Both the position numbers and the translations under genes were made by a program. This document shows, one piece after another, positions 25,257 to 35,768 of a stretch of 64,000 bases of DNA. This stretch comes from Paragordius varius (taxonomy: Eukaryota; Nematomorpha): contig OZ176054.1 in NCBI GenBank assembly GCA_964247055.1, forward strand, positions 1,612,001 through 1,676,000, in the 5' to 3' direction. A model generated the notes under the pieces. That model was given only the letters and a program-made list of their open reading frames with translations, had not been told where the DNA came from and made no database searches. How positions within the stretch are numbered: the stretch's first letter is position 1; each line of letters opens with the position of its first letter.

Positions 25257-25608
25257 AATATTAAAACACTTTTATGATTCAACAATCAAAGCAAGGTTTT
25301 ATATAAGCTTTTGATCGCATATATATATTATGATGTCATTTAGAATAACAATGTCACATATACGAAGAATAACCCTAATTAAACAACTAGTCTTGCTGGT
25401 ATTTAGGGAAAAAAGTTGTAAAATATTATAAATATGTGTGTCATATCATGCATTTATTATGTTGATTATTAGGCTGATTTATACTAAATGCAGTTCTAAC
25501 TGTATGAAATAATATATCCAATTTACAATGGTTTATAATTTAAGAGGTGGGTATTGCATTTTAGACGTATGAAGTAATGTCTTAAACTAAAATGTATTTG
25601 GCTACAAG

Positions 25609-26721
25609 TTGTTGTTGTTGTTTTTGAGCTTGTAGTCGATTATCGACCATTAGCGATTTTGTAGGAAAACTTCCTCCATTCGGTTCTGTCGTGAGCTTTT
25701 TGAGATGGTTTTTGCAGTGATAATTTGGAAAGTGATAAGATTTCGTCTACCCAGCGAATACGTCTGCGTCCTCTTCCTCTCTTACCATTAACTTTTCCTA
25801 ACCTAATATCCTTTTCCAAAGAATTGCCCCGAATAATATGTCCAAAGTAACCGAATTTTCGTTTTATTATTTTACCCCGAAGAGTTGTTTGTGCGTTAAT
25901 TTTATTTACAATATAGATGTTCTTTATTTTGTCCTTCCGTGTTATACCAAGTATTTTTCTCCAGCAAAACATTTCAAAAGCGTTTATTTTTTTTTCGTCT
26001 TCAATTTTGATAGTCCAGCTTCATCCATATAACATGATAGGAAATATTAATGCGTTTATTAGGCGGATTTTTGTTTTAAGGGTTATGTCATGAGATTTCC
26101 ATATCTTGTAGTGTGAGGCTAGAGCGCATTTGTAGCTAGTCTTCTTATTTCTTGGGAACTGGAGCTTGAGTTGTTGATGATGCTTCCAAGGTATGTGTAT
26201 TCGTTGACTACTTGAATTGTTTCGTTATTAATCCGAAGCGAGTCATAGGAATGAGGGGAGTTTATATGCAATATTTTAGTTTGTTGAGGTTTAATGTAAG
26301 ATTGTATTTTTTGCACACATTTATAAAAGTTTGGAGACTGTTTTCGAGGTTTGTTTGTGAATTTGCTAAGATAACCGTGTCGTCTGCGTAGTGGAGAGTC
26401 GTCAGAGTGTGACCCCCTATTTTTATTCCTGGCAGATTTAGATCCCTCATGATACATTCCAAATATATGTTGAACAACATGGGGGATAAAATGCAGCCTT
26501 GACGCAGACCCATGTTCACTGGACTCCAAGAGGTCGGGCCATGCGGGGTGTTAAGTGATTGTAGGAGTTGGAGTATATGGATTTAATTAGTTTAATTAAG
26601 GGATCGGAAACTCCTATTTGTTTAGGGGCCTTCCAGAGAATGTCATGTTGAACGGTATCGATAGGCCATACATAGATACGACATCGAACCATTTTTACTG
26701 GATACAATCAGCATTTTAGAA
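25609..26721 (-). mobile_element. 5'-truncated LINE, copy 2
   Basis: Counterpart of 454-1547 and better preserved. On the minus strand it reads HDILWKAPKQIGVSDPLIK, then LRQGCILSPMLFNIYLE with RQGC intact, then YADDTVILANS with the catalytic YADD intact, LNLNKLK, YLGSIINN, and the tail CWRKILGI, FGYFGHIIRG and GKRGRGRRRIRW. At least two frame changes separate these pieces, so it is inactive. It ends in a (CAA)n tail near 25609 and is cut at its 5' side where the Helitron starts. Confidence 0.87.
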
Positions 26722-28999
26722 TCTATATATTTATCAAAATGGAAAGTGGTGGCTTTGTTAACATCCGGAACCGGTAGACCCATTTAAATCCAAATGTCGA
26801 AAAAATATAATCATTAAAAAATGCCCCATATGCTTTGTTTTTGTGAATTAGACCCCCAGTTTGGGCCCACCCCGTGTAAAAACGGTTTTTTTGAAAACAA
26901 AAGTCTACAAAAATCGTGTCTTTAAGACAATTTTCCGGAAAACATGTTGGACCATTCGATTTCAAATATGTTTTTTTTCTTTTTTACGATTGGGCCGAAC
27001 ATAGTCAGCTCGACTTTTAATTTTAGGCCCTCTTTTTACCCGCTCCACCCGTATAATGCCGTTTTTAAAGTCTACAAAAAAATTTTTTAATCTATTTTTG
27101 GCCTAAGGTATGAGACCGTAAAAATTCAATGTTCCAAGTATTCCCTGTTAAATGGCAAAAATTTAAGTTGTGCGTTTTTTATATTGCCTGCTGGGAAAAC
27201 AAATACTCGCTAAAAACTGCCCCGTCATATCGATATAGCGTGCCTTTAGGGCTGAATTACAGAAAACCTATCAGGCAATATGAGTGCAATAGGTTCTTCA
27301 AATATTACCCGTAACAAGGAAAAAATTTAGGTCGTACGGTTTTTTAAAATTAGCCGTTAATTAGGCCTTTCATGCCCAGAAAAATGCGCTACTATAGTAT
27401 GATTTTTTATTATGAGACAATTGTTCCAACAACTAATAAGAGCATATGGAATCAATCATGATCCCAGAGTCAATATTTTAATCAAGCTTTTATTGTATCA
27501 GCCTCTGGCAAGAAAGCTACCCGCCTAAAACTGCGCCTCTATATAGCAATTGCGTTGTTTAGAAGTAGATTTTAAGAATACTTATCAGGCCACATAAGTT
27601 TAATAAGGGCCGAAATTTTTCCCTAAAAAGGCAAAATTTAAGTCGAGCGGTTTTTTTAAATTAGCGCTTAAATAGGCCCTTTACGCCCTTAAAAATGCGC
27701 TATCATTGAACTAATATTTAGTTTAAGCCTATCTTCCAAAAACTATTAAGAACATATTGAATAAATGATGATTCCACGCGTATAAAGGCAAAATTATTAT
27801 CGAAGTACATTTTATATTGGCCTCAACCATATCGATACAGCGTGACTTTGGAGCCAAATTTCAGAAAACCTATGAGACTATGTAAGTTCAATAAGGGCCT
27901 AAAATATTTTACCCCTTAAAAAACAAATATTTTAGTAGAGTGGTGTTATTTTAAATAGGCCCTTTCCCTGGAAAATGCGCCACCATAGAATGACTTTTTG
28001 GTTTTGATCAATTTTCCGAAAATCCCATGAGAGCATACGAAATCGATAATGATTCTAGGTATTACCCCAAGGCAAAAATTTTAATCGAGCGTTTTTGTTT
28101 CGCCTCTGGTTGGGGGGATATCCGCGTAAAACTGCGTCATACAGCAGCCTTTGGAGCCATTTTTCAGAAAACTTAAGAGACTAATAAAAACATATGTATC
28201 CATGATAATTCCAGATATTCCCCATATAAAGGCAAAAATTTTGCCCAATGCTTTTTTTAGAACTGCCTTTGGTAGCTGCGCGACTATATAGAAAAACATT
28301 GTTTTGGAGCTATTTTACAGAAAATTTAAGAAGTCAGATGAACTCATTAAAAGCTTAAAATATTACCCGTTACTAGATAAAAATTAAGATTGAGCTTATT
28401 AGCCGTTAATTTGGGGCCTTTATGCTCGTAAACACACGCCATCATATAAAGATTATTTAGTGTTGAGGTATTTTTTCGAATAGCCCATGGTATCAAAGAT
28501 GATTCAAATATTTGCCCTAAGGAAAACAATTTAACTCAGCCATATAAGTGTATAGGGGACTACCGGTTTAGAACTGAGCCACCATATAAAAATGGCGTGG
28601 ATTTGGAGCTAATTTTTAAAAACCTAATCAGTTAAACACATTTCTGGGGAATTTGTATAATATCATTCTTTCCTTTAAAAAGGGATCACAAATGATTTAC
28701 TTTTATATCCCTTGATCCCAGCTATGTGAAAAGTTTCAAAATAAAACTTTTAACCATGATTTCGTAAAAGGAAAATCTCAAAATAAACCAATGATAGTTG
28801 AATATTAACATTAAATAACAGTTTAAATATGGTCAATTTCAGTAACCAATATATCCTATGCAAAAACCCTAAAAGAATAATTAAAGACATACTTTTAATG
28901 TTTTTTATTATTTTTTTATATTTCCTCAATTTATAGCAAATTATTAATAATAATTATCCGTGAGACCATGTCACAGCGAAGCGTATCAGGGCCCGCTAG
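26722..28999 (+). mobile_element. Non-autonomous Helitron, copy 2
   Basis: Starts TCTATATATTTATC after a host A and ends GGGCCCGCTAG before a host T, 2,278 bases. It is the duplicated counterpart of 1548-3875 with the same flanks and many small indels. No coding capacity was seen; open frames such as 28081-28299 are not conserved between copies. Confidence 0.82.
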
Positions 29000-30760
29000 T
29001 AAAAAATAAAATATTGAATAACACAGAAAGCAACACTAAATATAAAATCAAAATTGACCAATATAAATAAAATTCTCCCAAATATCAGTATATTTAATCA
29101 ATTATTATGTATGGAACTAAAGCATTGATCCATTATCATATTAATGGGCATATAGGATAATCGATTGATATTGGGGATCCGAGTAATATAAATGTTGACT
29201 GGTTCAAGTAAAATTTCCTTGTAGTTTTAGAATAAAGATATAAATGGTTTTGACATATTTGACACATGCCGAAAATTATTCATACTTTGTGATTCCACAA
29301 TCTAAGCCGATTTAAGTAAAATTCGAGCTATGGCTATACGGAGTACCATTCTTTTCCATCCAACACGGTTTATTAATGGTTAAATTGAATACTCTATTCA
29401 TTTAATTTATCGTTAGTTAGGCATGAATGGGAACTTTGAGAGTTTGATGTGCATCCATATTGACAAAATATTCTAACTTCATACCGTTAATTTTGTTATG
29501 GCACCCATGTGTTTAAAGTTGATGCATATTATCTTTCTAGTTAATGCCTAAAATCATACGCCAACCAACCCCAGATTTAATAAGTTTTAATATAAGTGTC
29601 CATGCTTCGCAGCTTAAAGAACGTAAGGAAACATTTACAAAATTGAATGGTTATTCCATATTTAATCGAGATTGAGAGCTCCGATTTTTGGACATTAGTA
29701 TTGTAACTTTATGGGCTTTAATGCTTTTTCTATTTTTTACCTTTTTTTGTATACAAGAAAATAATGGGCCAACTTATCTTGATTCTATAGGGCCATCATG
29801 GGTATATGATATTCCCATGGTAAAGACTTAATCTTTTTATAATCAACATCAATAGTTTAATATCCTTTAATGCATTAGATGCAATCCACGGATTCTTGCC
29901 AAGAATTGGAGTCAATTCTTAAAAGTCTTGAATTACCTTCATTAAGTGTAGTCAGTAAAATGATCATATCGTTACTCATTATTATTTGACAAAATAGTAC
30001 CTAGCGAATCTTATGCAGTTAATTAAACCATTTTTATACTATTTTATTTTGGGAATTTAACATTCTTCCGATGTTTCCGCATAAGATTGTAAGGTTATAG
30101 TCTTGTACAATAAATTACCCAATCTGCTCGAACAGATATGTTCAGAGGCATAAGAATGACAGAAGAGGTGTTTTTATAATATTTAATGTTTTTTGCTATA
30201 TTTACATTTACTTTAAAATATAATGAAATACAGTTCAAAAATTTAATCAAAACAGAATTTAATAAAGATTGTTTTGTCTTTTAAAAGATTAAAATTTATC
30301 TTGAGCTAACAACCAAATTTTTAATTTTAATCTTTTACCTTGGTCATATGAGTAATTGCCATAGAATAAGTATTTTAAAATGGCTTGTGAGATAACGAAA
30401 TCACAGAAAATAAGTATATATAGTGCGCACAAAAAGTACCTATTCGAGAAAATGTATTAGGATTCTCAATTTTTGGTTTTAGAAGATGCATTTAAGGAAG
30501 TTGTTTCTTTTTTTGTGGCAAATGCTTCATATAAGTCGGAATAGCGCACAAAATTTATATAATTATTAGTAAAAGTTTAAATTTATAAAAATAGTTCGTT
30601 ATTAATTATAAAAATTATTAAATAATAGCACTTAATTACTATTTTCGTACATTATATTTTGGGGTATCAGATCTTATACTTGTAAATACACACTTCAAAA
30701 AGTTTTAAGTTAATACTTTATTATCAACTATTGTTCTCTTATATTTAATAAAAAACTTAT

Positions 30761-32556
30761 ATTTTTTACAGTTTATTAACTTAAAGTCAAAAAATTGGAA
30801 GAGCCTAAAAACTTGAATATAACAGCAGATTTAAATCGATAGATATCAAATGTTTGCTAGTTAGATAAACTGAAAACTTTGCAAAGAAAATTATTTTTTT
30901 GAACGCATTATTTACCCTGTTGTATTAGCGTTTTATAAATTTGGAGATAAAAATGGCGGCAGTTTGAAATGAATATTTTTCACAAATTTAAATTCATAAA
31001 AAATTGAATCACGCGCCCAAAAAGATATCAATAATGCTCTTAACCATTATCTTTGATATTTACACCTCCGAATGAAGAGATCATACCACCCCTCAGCTTT
31101 ATATATAAAAAATGCGAAAATTTAAGGATGGTGTCTAAAAGTAAAAGCGCGGAGGACTATTGTCCTCTAAGAAATGAAGCGGGTAAAATGCTTAGGACCA
31201 GCGTTAACTAAAAAAATCCGCGGATAATAACACACAAAGTAAAATTTTAATTTCCGCCTTCGAAAACATATCTGGAACGAGCAAAAATCAATTATAGTAA
31301 AGAATACCATAACACATCGCACATCGGAGCTAATAGATCCGGTAAAATATATTTAATTATTAAAATTCGTATTACGTCGTGAATAATGAAGGAAATAAAA
31401 ATAAATTTATTAAAGACTCAAATTTTCGCCCAATGACATCATTAGGGGTTGTTAAAAGAAAAAACTCAAAATAAAGGACAACAAAGAAATAAATAGAATG
31501 AAATTAAATGTGTGACAAATCAATAATTATAAATTGATATAATAGACAAAGGAAAGTAATACTAAAGACCGTTATATAACATATAATAAAAATAATATTT
31601 TTTAATGATATAAATGATGTGCTGTTACAGTTTGGACCCGTCAAAAATGGGCAATTTCTCTAAAAATAAGGCTGAGATTGATAATTTTATCAAAAGTATT
31701 TTTCCGAAAAAATATTAATTCACTTATAATTGTAATAGCCTAATTATTGAGCATTTGGTACTAAGGTTTTCTCGTTATTAAGCGTTTAATGCTATTTCCC
31801 TAAAGTTTAATTGTTAAAGGATAAAAATTATATTAGGTTACCAGCTATCAATTTGTTAACAATATTTGATTAAAATTTTGCATTTTCATTAACTTCTCTT
31901 TAAATCATACATCAACATGGGTATATTATATTCTTGATTTAAGTATTTAACATTACAATATGACTTTAATGCCAAAGAAATTATAGGTATGGTTTCCCTC
32001 TTTGTTCGCTTTATATGGTATAAGGGGAATCTGATTTATTAAAAAGTGTGACTTAATGAATTGTGATGCGTGTGCTCTATAAAATCACCTCTAAATTAGA
32101 TTTCGATCCTATTTGACCATCAGTAAGAGAACTTTTATTATTCCTCCTTTAGCGTTTAAATATTCTTTAACCAATTTCCTATTTTTTGGAGATACTATTG
32201 TATATATCTATGAAAAGTTATTTACAAAATTTCAAGTATTCCCACATTTATTTGTTACAAGGCCTAACTTCACAAACTTGATTTTTTGTGGACTAAAAAA
32301 GCGTTATTATCGCCACTCTAATATAATTATTATATTTATCTATGCCACCATTTTCTGAAAATTTAAGCATAGGCTCTCCTCATGTATACCTAATTTATCT
32401 GATGTCAAAAAACTAACGTTATTATTGGCATCCTTTTTAATATATCTATTTTAGGAAAGGCTCCTACATCAGACTATCAATCATTTGATCAATCTACTGA
32501 TACACTAACTTTTTTAATATAAATTGCAAAAATAATATACTTTAAAAGGAGAGAAT
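30761..32556. other. Intergenic, no gene seen; possible kinase-intron remnant
   Basis: AT-rich stretch between the duplication and the RWDD2-like gene. The part at about 31365-31545 aligns loosely with kinase intron 10 (20880-21035), sharing AATAAATTTATT, ACTCAAATTT or TCTCAAATTT, and GTGACAAATCAATAAT or GTGAACAAATCAATAAT. This may be the trace of another kinase copy. No exon is recognisable. Confidence 0.35.
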
Positions 32557-35500
32557 TTATTTGGAGGGCACATTAAATAAATATGGAATTATATAGTCAC
32601 AATCATGTATTTTCAAATAATTAACAAATTTACTCATATCCGCGTGAAAATGATTGTGCTTATTTATAACATTAGTCGATGATTTATTTATTTTATCATT
32701 ATTTTGTTCTAGCTTTTCGTCATCAATATGATTGAAATTGAGATCAACAAATTCACAAAATTTGTCATATTTATCCCTATTGTTAGCGGGGGAAAAATCT
32801 TCTCGATGTTTAATGCCAATTTTTTGCCATGTCATCCCTTTGATAAGATTCCAAAATGAATCACAATCCGTTTGATTACCTTCGACACAGATAAATCCAG
32901 GCTTTCCAGGCACTACAAAACCATTTAATTTGAGTCGCTTAGCTTCACACAAAATGGTTTTTCGTTTGTTAGGGTTATATATGTGATGAGATACAATCCA
33001 TATACGAGAAAAATTATCCGAAAATATCTCTTTCTTTGTAGAGTTTGATTTAGTATTGGGGTTGTTATTATCTAATGGTAAAATAAATAGAAGGTTTAAA
33101 ATTTGGCATTATTAAACAAAAAAAATTGTTTAGAGGCGTCGTGCTAGCGTTCATGGGACCTTCTTAAGTGTGAAGTAAATATAATTATTAATAAATTTTG
33201 ACACTAGATATCAAGAGTTTTATTAAATAATATATCATATATTAACGCAATCAAATCCTTTAGTGTATTAAAAAGAGTGTAGTAGACCCCCGTGGATACT
33301 GTCAATAGAATACATACCCTGTTGCACTTTCATACACCAATGAATAATGTGTCAGTGATATCCGCCTAGTCGCGTTGGGGGTTGGGTTTACGTCTAGGGA
33401 TATAATATTACGTTGTGCAAGACATGTATTATCATTGTTTACGATTGTAAAGAGGAAATAATTGGGTAACAGTAAGTTAGTTAACTGTCCCAGGTAATAT
33501 GTTAGCCAACACAAGAGATATGTAGAGTTAGCCTATTGTATATGCTATGCCCCATTATGTATACAATACCTGTGAATGATGGCAATTAGTTATTCATTCT
33601 ACAAATAGACATGAGTGATTATTCATCCTGTTAGCGAACTGGCAAGCTATCGATATTCGTGATCATAGGGGGTTGTCCTGATTCTTTGCTGGCCGCCCTC
33701 TTCTGGCTTAACGTCTTGGCGGGAAAGTCCGCGCTCCAAGCGACGGAGGCGCTTTCACTCTTTTTGCCTTTATAGATCACGATTTCCTTTTCAATAGTTT
33801 CTTTCGCGATATTTTACCACGGCTCGGGCATTTCCAGGCCCCACACTTACAACTGCGTAAATGAATATATCATCAATATTAGTCCCATGCGATTCATAAA
33901 CAACAGAATTCTCCTATACCATGAGAGCGTTTGTATTTCCAGTGTGCATTGCCCAACTTCCATTCTAGTGCTTTACGCAGTCGTCTCCTGCAGCTATGAT
34001 GGAGTTGATGTGTCATTATGGCCAGCTAGAAGGATGTCCACAAGAATCAAGGCTTTTTATGGAGGTAGAAGGTGGGTGGGCAGTTGTGAGTTCTTTGGAG
34101 GCGTTAAGATATCGCAAGTAATGCATTATTGGCATTTACATAAGAAAACACCTGGTTTGTATTTTGTGTGTATTGCGCCGTACCGAGACTATCCGTGTGT
34201 ATGCTGGGACAGTGCAACTTTATTGGATTGCCAGAGGCCTTCAGCTCTGTAAAAGATTAGGTTGACCATGCCTAATCTATTAGCGCAACATTCAACAAAA
34301 CCGTGATTGTCAATATAGATACCGAGACATCGGCAGTTACTAATACATCGATGTTGCTATTATTTAGGGATAATTTTAGTCTGCTGTACCCATCACGGGC
34401 CATGGTATTTTATTGATAGGTTGATTTTAAATAGTTCCTAGTGTAAAGTGTTTAGCGCTGATAGTTATGATTCCTCTGCAATTTCTGTTAGCTATATAAT
34501 AAAATTTTTGAATTTCTCATCAATATTTAACGTGTGTAATATGATCTCTGTTTATCAGATCGAAGTTTTTGATTGCGTAAAGATCATCCGCATAACATTG
34601 GATGTAGGAGAAACTTAACAAAAAATGTGTATACCATGTTCATTATTTTATTCATTCCCATGTTAAACAATTTAGAGGACAGCGGGCATCCCTGCTTAAG
34701 GCTGCTCTTGGATTGGATATAGCCGGATTTAGCGTTTTCTAATCTAATGAGTCGCGCGCGTAATACATTAAAAAAGTAGGAGCATATCTTCGTCGATATC
34801 AAAAAGACTTTTAACATGATAAACAGAGATCATATAGTAAGCCTGCTAAACACGTTAAATATAAATGAGAACTTCAATTATGTAAAAATAAACCTAATTG
34901 TATAGAAATCATAACTATCAGCGCTAAACACTTTACACTACTTAAAATTAATCTATCAATAAACTTCACCAAAACGCAATGGTTACGGAAGACTACACCA
35001 GATCAAAATTCCACATAATAATGTCGGGGCATCGCGAATGATAATGAGGGTTGTGTCGTGTTGTCGAAATTCCATATAATCAATGTTTACTATAGTTGTT
35101 TAGAAATAAACTGATCTATAACTGTTCGTATCGATTTTAATAATTATACTTTGCATAAATGTTGAAAAATAATTGGTAATATATTTGATGTGTCCTGTTA
35201 CATTTAATTTTGATTTTTCATAAAAATGGTAAAGCAGTTTTATAACTTTTCTTGATAGCTTAAATTTTTCTCTTGTTTATTTACATTTATATATTGAATA
35301 TTTTAGCTAAATATATATCTTTTTATATAAATGATATTATTATGTAAAATCTACCTATAAAACCTTATATAGTCGCTCGTATCCATTCAACTATTTCAAT
35401 AATATTAAATGTCTCTTCATTGTAATCAAGTAGTTTGTCAGCAATACTTTTGTTAAATTCAGCGATATTGCTTTTTGATAAATCGGAAGAAATTATAACT

Positions 35501-35673
35501 ACCTTTGGGCGACATTCTGTCAAAGTATGTTTGATTATTATTTCAAATGCAACCTAAGATATTAATATATTAGTTACATTATCATCAAACTTAAGACTAT
35601 ATTCCAAAGGATAATTTTCGTAGATAGTTATATTCTCTGGATAAATTATACTAATTAATTCCGATTGATTTTG
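32557..35673 (-). CDS. RWDD2-like gene (RWD domain + DUF1115), N-terminus incomplete, internal stop
   Basis: The 3' exon (33071-32557, 171 residues to TAA) matches the C-terminal half of RWDD2 proteins: FSRIWIVSHHIYN, KRKTILCEAKRLKLNGF, PGKPGFICVEGNQTDCDSFW, then IKHRED and HADMSKFVNYLKIHDC. Upstream on the same strand, 35673-35578 and 35553-35364 encode an RWD domain (ELISIIYPENI, EYSLKF, FEIIIKH, RPKVVIISSDLS, IIEIVEW). RWD followed by DUF1115 is the RWDD2 architecture. The two RWD pieces are separated by 24 bases, GTAACT to CTTAG, either a tiny intron or an in-frame insert ending in TAG. The donor at 35363 and the acceptor at 33072 agree in phase, but the last full codon before that donor is TAA (35367-35365). 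The start codon was not resolved. The gene may be damaged. The 2.3 kb intron holds LINE pieces. Confidence 0.62.
33640..34780 (-). mobile_element. LINE reverse-transcriptase fragment
   Basis: On the minus strand, KSSLKQGCPLSSKLFN (34725-34675 region) and SYIQCYADDLYAI (near 34605) are RT motifs with the catalytic YADD intact. CLGIYIDNHGF, a few hundred bases further on, matches the block after the palm. The GC-richer sequence down to about 33640 has no clear match and may be its C-terminal part. Stops and frame changes are frequent. It lies in the RWDD2-like gene intron. It is a different LINE from those at 454-1547 and 13525-16280. Confidence 0.65.
34419..34965. repeat. Inverted repeat of LINE sequence
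   Basis: The left arm (34419-34570) and the right arm (34810-34965) are imperfect reverse complements. Shared blocks include TAGTGTAAAGTGTTTAGCGC, GCTGATAGTTATGATT and ATATGATCTCTGTTTATCA. Both arms encode the RT block LINRDHI in opposite strands; the plus-strand reading continues as SLLNTLNIN near 34850. The arms flank the YADD-bearing piece, so two copies of the LINE have recombined or inserted head to head. Confidence 0.7.
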
Positions 35674-35768
35674 CTGATAAGTTCATTTTCATCTTCCATA
35701 AAATTTACATTTCTCGATACTTACGTTGTAGCGAATGAACACGATTTACCTTGATTAAAGGTGTTAAA

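Larger units (their letters stand above)
25149..30760. repeat. Segmental duplication, copy 2
   Basis: Direct-orientation match to 1-6720, starting inside kinase exon 1 and including the 5' flank, LINE, Helitron and following unique sequence. It lacks the 1,136-base element of copy 1 and shows the undisturbed TA site near 29133. From about 30420 the match drops to clearly lower identity before fading near 30760. Confidence 0.92.

Noticed and set aside
33887-34252. 121-codon open frame on the plus strand
   Set aside because: It lies antisense to the GC-richer LINE remnant in the RWDD2-like intron and resembles no protein.
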